Below are positions 1 to 12,492 of a DNA stretch of 64,000 nt, piece after piece. The position numbers were made by a program, and so were the translations under genes. Source of the DNA: Anseranas semipalmata (Eukaryota; Chordata; Aves; Anseriformes; Anseranatidae); contig VXAA01003384.1 of the NCBI GenBank assembly GCA_013399115.1, positions 124,001 through 188,000 of the forward strand, in the 5' to 3' direction. The notes below the pieces were generated by a model. It was not told the origin of the DNA, ran no database searches, and saw nothing but the letters and a program-made list of their open reading frames with translations. Each line of letters starts with the position of its first letter. Within the stretch, counting starts at the first letter, position 1.

Positions 1-2091
1 AAATGAACAGGATTTATTTTTCAGTATCAAGTGCCAGTAAACAGCTCAAATACATACAGAGAGCCCATCCTAGAAAGAGTTTGCTAACTCCTTGGAGGAC
101 TTGCAAGACATTGATTTATTTTCTAGATAAATGACACAGCTCATACTGGAAAATAATATTTAAACTTACTTTTGACTGTTACTCAGAAGTAAAAATCTAT
201 ACAAGGATAAATACGATTGCATCTCAGATAAGAAACATCTATAAACACAGAACCATTTAGGTTGGAAAAGACCTCCGGGATCATCCAGTCCAATCTATAA
301 CCTAACACTACCAAGTCCTCCACTAAACCATGTCATTAAGCTCTGCAGCTACACATCTTTTGAATGACTGCATCACTTCTCTGTACACCATGGATTTTCA
401 CAGGAAGCACTGTTTCCCAAATAAAATCTTTCTGTGAAACAAATACAGCTATAAACAGTGTTTTATACCTGCCTAAGACCAAAACTATGCTTCTGTGACT
501 TGCAAGTCCAGATCTTCAGTGCCTTGTGCCTCTTTTCATAGCTAGAAACAGGTTTTCAAATACGAGTTTATATAGTACGGACTTTGCTCTATGTCTCTCT
601 TGCCTGTGGCCTTGTTGCTGTGTTTCTGCCCTCACGTATCTGTGAGCTCTCATGTTTCAACTCCTAACAAGGTTCAACAATACTCAGCATTTTTGTACAG
701 CAAAGCAAAAGAAAGCAACTTTTTCCTCACTGTTCCTTTTTTGTTATTAAGTTACAAACACACATGGTGGAAGTTGGTCATAGCGTAAGTTATAGAAGAG
801 CCAGTGACACGTTTTTTGATGATGAAGTACATCTCAGAAATATTTCACCACAGAAGTATTTCAGTAAGAAGTTTCCTTTCAAAAGCCATCCTATGGTTTA
901 TAACTTTAGAAATAACAATAAAATGAGTTTTCAAGCAATTATTTCCCAACATATTCTCCACAGCAAAATTAAGGCAGTGTCTACAGAGATTTTCATGAGT
1001 TTATAAACAGAACTCTATTTGCAGTACCTGATTCGGAGACTTGACTTGGCCAACTCACTGTGTTCAATTTCAGCCTTTTTCATATTAAATATTTTTTTAA
1101 TTGCATTTGCATCCTGTCAATTAAAAGAGTTTGTTTGTTTAAAGTTGAAAACGAAGACCATTATCTACAATTTGCAAGCATAAACGAATACCACTTTGAA
1201 CTAAACAAACAGAAGAGTTTCTGTGCCTTTGCAATGGTGAAGTTATTCTCATTACTGAGCTTTACAACGTTCTCTCCCTCTCCTTCTACACCAATGGATT
1301 TGATACTTTGAGTAGTTCACAAAAGATAGACTACAAGACTTGAGTGAGGTTATAAGTGTGAGTAATGTTGCTAGGAACTGAAGCAACAATTCCAACAGCA
1401 GTGCAACTGGAAAAGTCCAAGAACCACTGACATAATAGTGTCATACATGTACAAGGTCTCCTACTACATAGCCCTTAAAAACTAAGCACAAACAGGAGTT
1501 ATTACCCCTGAAATTACCTTACTTCCAGAGTACATGGAAACAGCAATGTGATCATTTGAACACAAAATGCTGATGAACTGAGAACTAACTGAGATTGTAG
1601 GTGCAATTTGGTCACAAAAACACAGCTAAAAAGCTAAGAGGATCTTCAAAAACTATGCAAAGAAGGCATAACTCCACTTCTCAAGCTTATGATGATAACC
1701 ACAAACAGTTCCTGCAATCTGGAAAGAGATAATAGCTGACTACTGCTGCCATTTTAACCTGTAGTTTCAGCCATTTCAGCTTCAATCACAAAAGTAAAAG
1801 GATCCTCCATTCCTCCAAAGAAGTCATGTAACTCATATCCTGAGATAAAATTTAATTGGAAAAAAAATCATATACTTCAAGAAAAAAGTATCACTTATAC
1901 CCCAATTATACTCAAAGAAATATAAATAAGGAAAAGCCAGTAATAATGTGAGGGTTTTTTTTGTTTGTTTGTTTTTTAAACGGAAACAGCGTTTAGGGCC
2001 TTATACTAAAGATCCGTTCAAGGAACAACAAGCATAGAAAACAGTAAAGAAAATCTGAACTTTGATTTAACTGTGAACGACTGAAACTAAC
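1..2091 (-). other. PBRM1: PBRM1 intron (left edge)
   Basis: Intron downstream of the PBRM1 exon 2092-2190. I looked on the minus strand for the next exon, which should carry the end of bromodomain 2, and did not find it, so it lies outside the window. The stretch holds one CR1 remnant and A- and T-rich runs, for example a T/GTTT run at 1955-1975. The short open frames at 591-1311 resemble no protein I recognise. Confidence 0.7.
248..425 (-). repeat. CR1 LINE 3' end fragment
   Basis: The stretch from AACCATTTAGGTTGGAAAAG through GATCATCCAGTCCAA and the AACACTACCAAGTCC motif is the reverse complement of the conserved 3' end of chicken-repeat-1 retroposons. The element therefore reads on the minus strand. 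It is old and diverged, lies inside a PBRM1 intron, and has no coding capacity left. The boundaries are approximate. Confidence 0.82.
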
Positions 2092-5000
2092 CTTGAATAC
2101 TTGTGACCCAGGCTCATTGTAGGTTTTGGCATTCTTTGCGAGAAGATCTATATCCTTGGCCATTGCATGAATGCTTTTGTAAGTTCCATTCTACACAAGA
2201 AAAAGCAGCATTGTTTATTGGCAATCTTCAGACAGCATGACAATGAAGTCAAAAGGAAAGGGAATTCATAAAGAATAAAGACAACATTTATAGAATAAAG
2301 AGAACATATCTATAAAAAACAGGTAAGTACTTAGGAAAAAACAAAAGTGCTAAGTCCTTCTTGATCTCATGAATGCTAAGATTGAAAAAAACAAAACTTA
2401 ATACATTAGATTATCCTAATTTTGAAGGGTTCTGACAACACGTTATTTCACCTTTATTTTCTAGTTCAATTAGTCTTTATGTTATCCTTCACTATTATAC
2501 AAAATGCTAGAATTACAGAACAGTATTTCAAATTGCTGGAAAAGCAAGATGAAAAATGCATCAGTACAAAACATCTATTTAAGGCACCAGAACAGAAGTA
2601 AGTGATGATAATGCATGACCAAGCTTCAATACATCAATGTTTTATGTTAGCAGTACTTGCCACGGAATTACTTTAGACCATTAAACATCAAGGAACCCAA
2701 GATATTCAGGCTCAATGCCAGCACACTATGGTTTACGATGCTAGACCTTCAACACAGCTACTTCTGCAGCATTTAGCCAGGACGGAACATTAAATCAGTA
2801 GAGCGTTCGTATTTTTCAGTAGCAGGGAAAAATACACCGCTTTTCCTATCAACTTTAACTCTGGCTTTTAGCAATTTTAGAATGCTTACTTTTAAACAAG
2901 TCTAAACTATGACATATTAATATGCTCATACTGTACCTGTATCCTTTGGGCAATAGTTTTAAGATCTATGGGCTCCTTTATTATTGCATAATAATCTGGA
3001 TATTGCTGGAAAACAAAAATAATTTATATATTATTATAAACAGTCACAAAGCTCTTGTAAGCCATTCTATGAGCTATTAGTAAAAATTAAATGTAGATGA
3101 AAACAGTGTAAGCTTCATAAACATAGCACCAGGCATCAATTTGTAGAGTCAGATCACAAGGCAGATATATGCAATTATATCATACAGACATATGCAATTA
3201 TTATCAATAAACTGATGTAAAGAAACAGTTCTGACTGCAAGCAAAATACATGGTGATGGTCTTCACAGTATTTATTTTGCTGGTTAAACCTGTTATGCCA
3301 CAACCTGGATGAGAACAGTGAAGTCAGCCAGATTTAAAAAGATTAAAAACTCAACCAAAATACCCCAGTTAACTAAACTGGAAGAAAAGGACAAACCCCA
3401 ATCTGCAATGACAGAGCTGGGAATGAGTGGGTAGGTGCAAAGAAGCTCTAAAAACAGCTGGAGTTTGCCACTAATGAGACAGTAATGAAGAACCGCATCC
3501 TCAGTCTGCACATTATGGTGCATAGGATCAGTTATATAAATTTCTATGTTTCAAACTTAGAACATAACCAATATTATTCAAATACCCACCACTTTAGAAG
3601 GAAGTTTCTGAAACAGTTCACTTATGAGGCGTCCTGATGGGTTTGTGGCAACAGCTACAGCTTCAAGAAGCTGTTCAAGAATCTCCTTCAGGTAACCTGG
3701 AGATGACTAATATGAGAAATGAAATCACAAGAGGTTTCAGTAACAACCAACATACGGTGCTTCAGTTTGCACTGAAATATATGAATTTATTTTTCAAAGA
3801 CAAAAAAAATCAGCTATAAAATATGTATGCAACTTTGAAAAACAATATTGTTTATGCATTTAGGCAAAACACACGAGAAAACTTTCATTTCACATTTACA
3901 CTACAGACTGTCAGATATACATTACGTACTGTTAGAAGAGACTTGATTGCCAATATTAATGAAAACATGCAACCCAACATCACAAAAACAAAAGACAAAC
4001 CCAAACTTCCTATTGTCATATCTTGCTTATAAAACACTCCAGGAACAGCTGCACTAACTGTATGGGACCCACACTGGAAAACAGTATCATTAAACATAAA
4101 GCTTGCTTCCATCAAACCCCAATGTTGGCATGATATCAAGCACACATCCTAATTTCACCTGAACCAGAACCGCATTTTATCCACATCAGAAAACAGAATT
4201 ATTTTTTTTTTTGCTAGACAAAAGCATAACATACACACGGTGCTGTGAAATAATTAACCGGTAACTAATAAACTTGTGTAAAAAACATCTTTTGGGGCAT
4301 AATTTAACAATGAAAAGACTGAATGCGTTTCCACATATGGAGGCCAAGCTCTCTCTCAGAGTCAACGGACATAGAGAGCCATGAGTTTCTCCAGCTGCAG
4401 CTGGCATGCCCACACTTACTAGTTCTGTGCCTTGATTGTCATGTCCTTCCTCATCTTCATCCTCCTCCTCAGCATCTCCTTTTTGAACAAATTCATTTTT
4501 TGTGCGCAAATACAACTCCCATAATTTGCAGGCAGCTTTATATTCAGGAGAATCAGGCTGCAAAAACAAATTAAACAATGTAAACTTTTTTAAAATTCAA
4601 AATTTTCTTATCTGAAGGAAATTTATAAGTTACTAGCTGAAATGTATTAAATGTATTAACTAATAGAAAACCTCAGAAATTCTTGCTTGAGTGGTTCTTC
4701 AACTGAGGTGTTAAGAATGGTAATAAGCACTAGAAAATACATCTATCACTCCAAAGTATTTAAGCCTTTTGGAAAACTTAGCAATAAAACTAACTTTAGA
4801 AGAGCTTAGACAAGCACATTATATGACTCTTGAGAGATCACTAGGTTTTGTTGCAACATATCAGTACTGATATTTAAAACATACTAAATATCAGTATGCC
4901 AGAAATGTGATTTAAGCCAATACTGCTGCCATTGTACGGCAACTGAAAAGTCATTTCTACCAAAGAAGAATGCCAATGGATGTGCAGATGTCTCTGTAAG

Positions 5001-8000
5001 CACTGCAATGATTTGCACTGTTCTATAATTCCGTATTAATTAACTGTGAAATTCTAAAGAACTTGACAACATGCTACCACCTGGGTTACACATCTGTGTA
5101 TACTTTTGGGAACAGCTAGATTAGTCAGCAAATTAAGTTTTGTAAATTTGGAGTTGGCAGTGGCAGACAAGCATGTGCCTATTAACATGACTAAGAAAAT
5201 TACCCAGAAAAAAAGACTGCTTTCCCACTTTTGTATTTTTCCTTCCCTTTCCTCTGCCACAGTCTCTGTTGCAGGTGTTCCTGCAGATATATCCCCTTAT
5301 TACTGTTGATTATACTCTTCTTCACTCTCTCAGCCTCCGACAGCTTGGAATACAGATGAGAAACCAACAGGAAAACTATTCTTAAGCTTACCTTACTAGA
5401 GTTAAATATTCTCTAGACATTAGAACAGGTGTTAGTTATGAGAACCAGACTTAAAAACTACTCTGCTCTGCTAGTCTGCTCCCTTCTTCATTACTGCAAG
5501 ATGCTCGAAAGTATAACTTGAACGAAAATACTAAAAAAACAAAGATTTCCATTGTAGTCTAACACTGCCAATAAAGCACCTACTGCAATAAAGACCTTGC
5601 CAATGAATCAGCCTTCCCTATATTAAACGTGTCGTTGGAACTGCGTGGGTAAGGTAAAAGACGAAAAAAGATGAGGTTATGTTTGCGTGTCATACCTTCA
5701 TCTCATAACTCCATATTTCTCTGGCAGCGTCAACATTCCTACATCCTAGAAAGATGGCTACCTAATTCCTATTCTACAGGCAAGATTTTTACAATACAGG
5801 CAGAATTCTGAGCCCAATATTCTGCAGGCAAAGGCATCACGCATTTTGTAAAATTCTGATCATTGTTTCCTGCCACCAATTCCTTCTCCCTCATGTAAAA
5901 AACACAGAAGAGAAAACATTAAAGGCAAGCAAGTGCCTTGCAAAGCTTCAGGAGTACACAATGAATTTGGAAGTCTTTCTGCTTTTTGTACTGTAACCAG
6001 AATGTATAAATGCATTAATCCATAAATCAGATTCTTTTTCAAAAAAGCTACAAACATGCACAAACAAACACAAAATAAACACTGCTTTTCTGAATGTCAC
6101 CTGATTACACTGGCTGGGTTATTCAGAAAGCAATCATTTGGACCACCTCCAAAGCCAACGATACGCTAAAGGTATTATTAGCAGTAAAGTTTTAGGTTTG
6201 GTACATCATCTTAGTCTACACAATTTCACTATCTTATATATTTAACACAGCTTCCACTAAATGAGATTATTCCATTTTTTTTAAGGTGACTGCAATACAA
6301 CCCATTAACACCTAAAACAAAACACATACCGAGTTTGGAGGAATGGACATGGAGGTTGCAGCCTTGGCAAAATACAACATTACACATACTCACAATCTAT
6401 CACCACTGACCACAGTAATCAGTGTGCCTTTTTTCATTTTAGTAAGTGCCCAAGGGAAGAGAAAGATTCAATAATCACACTGCGCACTTGCTGTTATTTA
6501 TAAACTCTTCCTTTTGGGAAAAAAAAAAAAAATCTATTTCAAAAGGTCACACAATATCTTGTAAAATAGGAAGGTTTTGACAGAACAGTATTTTTCTCAG
6601 TTCTTGCTTTCTCTCTCTTTTGGAAAAGAACGTAAAGACCCTCTTCGTGTTATTTTATAGCACCCCCACAGAAAAATTACTACAGCAAGATATCTGACAA
6701 AGATATGGTCAACATTATGGAAAAATATGCAAACAACTGCAGTAAGTGCATGATGCTCTCTTAATAAAAACAAAGGCAAAACCAGAAAGCTTTTGCAAAA
6801 CCAAGTAAGAACCTGAATACATTTCTATCACTTTTATAATCCATGAATTTGAGCCTTTATATGTATTTTCCTCACCTTATAGTAAGCCTTTGCATTGTTA
6901 AAGAGAAGCTGAAAATCAGCAGTCAGCACATTCACATCATCATACTCCTCCATCTTTAACTTTTGTTGGATTTTCATTAAATCAATTGGCTGAGAAACCA
7001 CTTCATAATAATCTGGTTGATTTCTGTTGTAATGACAAGATAGGCATTATATTCTAAGCAGTAAAATCAAAACCACAGCACCAAAGTTTAGACATATCTA
7101 CGACTAAACGAAACAAATATAGTTCCAATACATTTTTGTTACAGCTAAAAGATCTGGACAGCATTCTATTAGTAAACTTATTTTAATACATGTTCTGTTA
7201 TCATCCTCTGTTTTCTGAGTTTAAGATAAAATTCAGTCTCTTTATCTACTGCATGTTCAAGGGTCACTTCTATTAATCTTCCCAATATATGCCCTTAGTA
7301 TTACATTCCACCACTTCTGAGGAACATTTTATGGTCAGACATAAATGTTTTAGGCAGATGTCACAAGAAATATTTAAAATGAATTCAATGTACCCTTTTT
7401 TGACTGAAAACAGGCACCTACATCAGCATGTCCCATTGAATAATTACATCAAACACTCAGATCAAACATTGTTGTGACACTGTGACATATATAGCTTAAA
7501 ATTTTTCACAGTTATTACTGCTGAAGTATTCCTCAATATCCATTTGCTCCCCGAATAAATCTGAGGTTCAGCGCTTACCAAGAACCATGGTTTTACCTTC
7601 GCTTCGGTGCCCTAATGAAAAGCTCACAAAGGAGCCTGCCCTGTTCATCTTTGTAATCTCTGATGGTGTTGTAGAGTTCATGGCATACGGCAATCTAAAA
7701 TACAAGAATAATAAAATAATAATAATAAAAAGAAGATTTTAAGGAGGTAACTAATCAAGGCCTGCTTACAATGGGAAGGGAAAGACAAGGTGCTCGTGAA
7801 CAGCATGCTCTAAAAGCAGGAGCATGAAGAACTTGGTGCATCTCATGCATTAGTATAATACCTGGCAAGTATGCGAGGTACTGCAGAATTTTAGGGAGTT
7901 ATCTTGTTTGTTTGTTTTGTTTTTTTAATACAGGGAGCTTTCTTTCAATGCTACTTCTAAGTAAAACACACAAAATGTAGATTTAATTCAGCACAACTCT

Positions 8001-8688
8001 CTCTGAATTATAGGCATATAAAACTATGACAGGGGTTCTTCTGCCTTGCAATTAATTAAAATTAGACTGCTAACTCAAAGGCATAACAAAGACATCGTAC
8101 GTTTCAGAAATCACTACCTGTGCTGTTCCCTCCCCACTTATATCCCTCTGCACTTGCTACTCAGACACAGCTCTCAATTTCTGCACTTTATTACTTCAGC
8201 TCCCTCTCCAATCTCCTTCCATCTGCTAAAATCATCAGCCAAAATAAAAGAAAAGCAGCAAAAGGAAAATGGGCAAGGAAAAAATGAAAATGGGCAGATA
8301 ACAAGCCAAAGCTGAATGAGATCCTAAACAAAGCTTAGCCAGGGCAGCAAGTTTCAGGACATGATGAACTCAGCGTACACACGCTAAATACGACTGCCAA
8401 GTGTGCAGCAAGCCTGATATGCTCTGGCTGCACTCGCCCCTCTGAGCGTGTGCTGTGAAAAGCATCTTCCATTTTACAACCCAGCATTTCCCAGACAGCA
8501 ATACAGTATCCCCAAGAGAAAAAACTTGTGCATAATGAGGTACTAACAGGATCTACGGTTGGGAGATTGGAAAGTCTCCTCCTCTTTCTGCTTGGGCCTG
8601 GTATGTTTGTGGAGTGGTGGCCGTCATCAAAGTCCCCTCCGCTGACGCTGCTGGACGGCGAGGTTGCTCTTCGCCTCTTGGAACCCAT
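2092..8688 (-). CDS. PBRM1: PBRM1 (polybromo-1 / BAF180), 5' part, 7 coding exons, partial
   Basis: Subunit of the PBAF (SWI/SNF) chromatin remodelling complex that reads acetylated histones through six bromodomains; only the first two are here. Coding exons in transcript order: 8548-8688 (start codon 8686-8688, starts [14 protein letters not shown], exon begins about 8703), 7597-7694, 6876-7023, 4420-4557, 3590-3706, 2937-3005, 2092-2190. All junctions are GT-AG and phases agree, giving 270 residues. Bromodomain 1 covers about residues 48-150, bromodomain 2 about 176-270 (motifs [14 protein letters not shown] and [10 protein letters not shown]). In bromodomain 2 the acetyl-lysine-binding Asn is present (N262). 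In bromodomain 1 that position is Tyr (AKAYYKP, Y128), as in known PBRM1. An acidic linker (EEEDEDEEG) lies between them. The fourth exon ends GTEL rather than the mammalian-like GTVTEG. The gene continues beyond the left edge; its first, non-coding exon was not located and is probably near the promoter island. Confidence 0.97.
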
Positions 8689-8703
8689 GGAATCCAACTT
8701 CTT

Positions 8704-10499
8704 CTATAATGAAGAGAAATGTTCTTAAACTCGTGACATTGCATCCAAACCATCTGATGAGAGCTAGCTACTAAGCTAGCTATGTTTCACGATGGGTCAC
8801 GTGTTTCTCAGATACCACAGTTCAGTTAAGCCATATCTAAACGCCAGACGGCTTCTTGAAAACCGGCAGGAGTAAAGGGAGGTCAAAATGGTCCTGCAGT
8901 TTTACAGCCCCTGACAGCAGCAATGTCAGAAAGGCCGGGGCTCACAGTGATGAAGGTGTATTTAGCAGCTCTTACCAGGATACACTCTGAAACCATTTAC
9001 ATTGCGATTCCCCATCCCATGCATGATTACTAAATGAGAACCGCTGTCCTAAAGGAAAGAGCTGTACAGAGAGAAGTGCTCGGCTCTGGTGGAGAAGCAC
9101 TTCATTCCATCTCAAATCATAAAAACAAAACTAAATAAAAAGATCACCATGAAGAAGACAAATGACAAACTAAAATTCAAACTGCTACTGAATACCTTGT
9201 CTTAGATTCAAGACAAAAAAAGGCCTGGACCATCATGTGATCTACCAAGCCCACTTCACGTGTAGGATGAATGGCTCAATCACCAAGAAGTAGAAAAATC
9301 CACCTTTTGGGGGGTGTCATGGTTTCTAATTTATCAGCACGTGACAAATGAATATTCACTGTCCAACAACTACAGTGATTTACAGAACGGGTTTTTGGCT
9401 CCTTCCCCATTTCTAGTGACAGCATCACAAAAAATATCTTTATTTGTAGCTGTCTCAAAGGCTGAGGACAGAAAAGATTCACCTATCCCAGCCTATACCC
9501 ATTTTCCAACCAAATCAACGGATTTTCTTCTAGGAAGTACTCAGCTGATTTTACAAGGTATGGCAGTACAACATAACTGCATTAGAGCATTTATGTTAGA
9601 GACGGAATTAATTTTGAGCACGCAAATGAGATGATTAAGAATGAGGTAGGAATAATTAACACTTAGGACAGGGAAAAGCAAAAGCCTAATGCAGAGGAAT
9701 GGAGAGAATGATGCACATACAATCAATAATTTACCAGATTTACCAGAGTACAACCAGCACCTCGAAAAGCCAGTCTCCTCATAGTGTCTGATGGCCAAGT
9801 ACAGATACTGGGAGAAGGTAACACGCTAAGAGTATCAAATCAGCAATGGTGTTAGTACAGTCAAAACTGAAAGACAAGAACAAGGAAAGAGAGAGAGAGA
9901 AGAAAGTTGAGAGCAGATAGATAATTAAAGTCAAAGAATAAATTGAGTAAATCAAGATACAGAGAAAAAGCAAGAAACAGAAGATAACTTCTTTTTCTAG
10001 GTTAGCATACAGAGGAATTCTGTACACAGAATGCTAGGCGTTTCTGTGATTTTTACAGAAAAAAAAAGAAAAACACATTTCTCTAATGTTTCTGAATATA
10101 TAATGCAGATTTCACAGCCACTTGTAAAGGAATGATTCATCAGGCAGAGCAGGGAGTAAACATAAGTGATATCTGACCCGAGAGTTAAAACTAGAAAGCA
10201 GTAAAACTTGCAGGATGCGGAGTAGAACAGTGATAAAAACAAGAAAACAATTTTTAGGGTCAAAAAACATGCATTAGCCTCTCTAGTGATGATGTACCTC
10301 TGCAAGTCTTCAGAGAGAATTTTTATCCTCATAAGCAAGAAACATCAAGTGCCTAGCCATATAGTTTCATTAAACATATATCTGCTTCAATTTATAAGCA
10401 GTCTTCAAGTCTGATTTTTTTTCATAAATTCCACGTACAACGTACAGAACCCTTTCACGGCAAAACGATCGCTTTTGTTTAGTTCACACAACTACCATC
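8704..10499. other. Region upstream of the PBRM1 start-codon exon (5' intron)
   Basis: The start-codon exon of PBRM1 opens with a splice acceptor at 8704-8705 (the transcript reads CATTATAG before the exon), so this region is intron between an unlocated 5' non-coding exon and that exon. It is AT-rich, with a short GA run at about 9889-9902. The open frames here (about 9276-10338) have no family resemblance and I treat them as chance. Confidence 0.6.
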
Positions 10500-10814
10500 T
10501 GCAATCAAACCCCGGGGGCGATCGGTCCCTTGTTCAGTATTCCGGACGTTGTCACACCACGCGCGTACAGAGGCACTCCGCGCTGTACTCGCGGGAGATT
10601 CATCCCGAGCACCGGACAGCCGACCCGCTGCTCTCGGCACCGCCTCTAGTTTTACCCGAGAGGTGCGGTATCAAATGGCTCACACCAGGCTCGCGCCGAC
10701 GTGGGGGCTGCTAGAAATCACAAGTCCTCGGTGGTGAAAGCAAGCCAGGAGGCACCGGGGCTCACATCACCCATAAAGGAATGGCCCATCGCCATAGACA
10801 TCAGTCTGCTCTCT

Positions 10815-11092
10815 CAGGTGGCAGGACACGAGGCAGCAGTCTCAAGTTGCGCCAGGGGAGGTTTAAATTGGACAGGAGGAAGAATTTACTCAGAGAGGGC
10901 AGCCAAGGACTGGAAGGGGCTGCCCAGGGCACTGGTGGAGTCCCCATCCCCGGAGGTACTTAAGAGACGTGGACCTGGCACTAAGGGACAGGGTTTAGCG
11001 ATGGGACCCGGTACGTCAGGCTGGTGGTTGGACCTGGTGAACTTGAAGGTCTTCTCCAACCTAGATGGCTCTATGATCTCTATAAAAAATTC
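10815..11092 (+). repeat. CR1 LINE 3' end fragment
   Basis: Plus-strand match to the CR1 3' region: AGGACACGAGG, then TCAAGTTGCGCCAGGGGAGG, CTGCCCAGGGCACTGGTGGA, CCATCCCCGGAGGTACTTAA, and a terminal part with TTGGACCTGGTGAAC, GTCTTCTCCAACCTAG and TCTATGATCTC. The terminal short-repeat motif of CR1 (ATTCTATGATTCT-like) is reduced to TCTATGATCTCTATAAA. It lies about 400 bases from the assembly gap in the PBRM1/GNL3 promoter region. The 140-codon open frame across it (10701-11123) is a chance reading of the repeat, not a gene. Confidence 0.9.
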
Positions 11093-11485
11093 TGAGGCCA
11101 CTACTAATATATGGTTATACTAATATATACACAACAGGTGGAAGACTGCCTCTCCTGAAAGCTGTACCGGCCCGACCGCCACAGAGATTACCCAGTCTAA
11201 CCTCATTAAACGAACAGTTTTTATGCAAATCTACGATAACGCGCTCAAAACAAGCCCACGAGGTCCCAGCACCCGTTTCGTCTTCTACCTCCGATTACAA
11301 AAACCAAAAGCTGGCAGACACCAAGGAAAGCACTTTACGGGATTCAGCAGCACATAATGGTGGATTTAGCAAACGGGACAACGCCAGAACACGGCCCGAA
11401 TTTCCCCGCCCGCCCCCCAGCTGCGGGACGGGCAGGCGGGACGGCAGCGAGCGGACAAACTGCGGCAGCCCGAGGCCGGGCACCC

Positions 11486-12307
11486 NNNNNNNNNNNNNNN
11501 NNNNNNNNNNNNNNNNNNNNNNNNNNNNNNNNNNNNNNNNNNNNNNNNNNNNNNNNNNNNNNNNNNNNNNNNNNNNNNNNNNNNNNNNNNNNNNNNNNNN
11601 NNNNNNNNNNNNNNNNNNNNNNNNNNNNNNNNNNNNNNNNNNNNNNNNNNNNNNNNNNNNNNNNNNNNNNNNNNNNNNNNNNNNNNNNNNNNNNNNNNNN
11701 NNNNNNNNNNNNNNNNNNNNNNNNNNNNNNNNNNNNNNNNNNNNNNNNNNNNNNNNNNNNNNNNNNNNNNNNNNNNNNNNNNNNNNNNNNNNNNNNNNNN
11801 NNNNNNNNNNNNNNNNNNNNNNNNNNNNNNNNNNNNNNNNNNNNNNNNNNNNNNNNNNNNNNNNNNNNNNNNNNNNNNNNNNNNNNNNNNNNNNNNNNNN
11901 NNNNNNNNNNNNNNNNNNNNNNNNNNNNNNNNNNNNNNNNNNNNNNNNNNNNNNNNNNNNNNNNNNNNNNNNNNNNNNNNNNNNNNNNNNNNNNNNNNNN
12001 NNNNNNNNNNNNNNNNNNNNNNNNNNNNNNNNNNNNNNNNNNNNNNNNNNNNNNNNNNNNNNNNNNNNNNNNNNNNNNNNNNNNNNNNNNNNNNNNNNNN
12101 NNNNNNNNNNNNNNNNNNNNNNNNNNNNNNNNNNNNNNNNNNNNNNNNNNNNNNNNNNNNNNNNNNNNNNNNNNNNNNNNNNNNNNNNNNNNNNNNNNNN
12201 NNNNNNNNNNNNNNNNNNNNNNNNNNNNNNNNNNNNNNNNNNNNNNNNNNNNNNNNNNNNNNNNNNNNNNNNNNNNNNNNNNNNNNNNNNNNNNNNNNNN
12301 NNNNNNN
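11486..12307. other. Assembly gap of 822 N
   Basis: Run of N inside a CpG-rich island. It almost certainly contains the first coding exon of GNL3 (start codon and about the first two dozen residues) and part or all of the bidirectional promoter. Open frames drawn across it, such as one at 11357-12322, are meaningless. Confidence 0.99.
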
Positions 12308-12492
12308 TTGCGGCCCGGTTAGCGGCGGAGGGGCTGCCTCGCGCCGTGCGGTGGTTCGGGCCGCTGCGCTTCAGTGCGGCGTTACGGTGGTGCCTTGTCC
12401 AAAATCACGCTTTTTTTACTCTGTAAACACGAGGGATCCATCCATGCCTTAGACTACATTGCTTCAGATACCGTTCTTGTTTCTGCCTGCAG

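Larger units (their letters stand above)
10500..12370. promoter_or_regulatory. Divergent CpG-rich promoter region of PBRM1 and GNL3
   Basis: CpG-rich sequence flanks the assembly gap on both sides (about 10505-10720, 11380-11485 and 12308-12370). PBRM1 runs left and GNL3 runs right from it. The same head-to-head pair sharing a CpG island is known in mammals. A CR1 fragment sits inside the region, and an octamer ATGCAAAT occurs at 11223-11230. The gap probably hides both transcription starts and the first coding exon of GNL3, so the exact promoter elements cannot be read. Confidence 0.7.

Noticed and set aside
8335..8547. Extension of the PBRM1 start exon reading past position 8548
   Set aside because: Conserved PBRM1 sequence stops at VDP and resumes with [10 protein letters not shown] in the exon 7597-7694, so the rest is intron.
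10701..11123. Open frame of 140 codons
   Set aside because: Covers the 3' end of a CR1 element, whose untranslated tail gives open frames by chance.
11357..12322. Open frame of 321 codons
   Set aside because: Almost all of it is translated N from the assembly gap.
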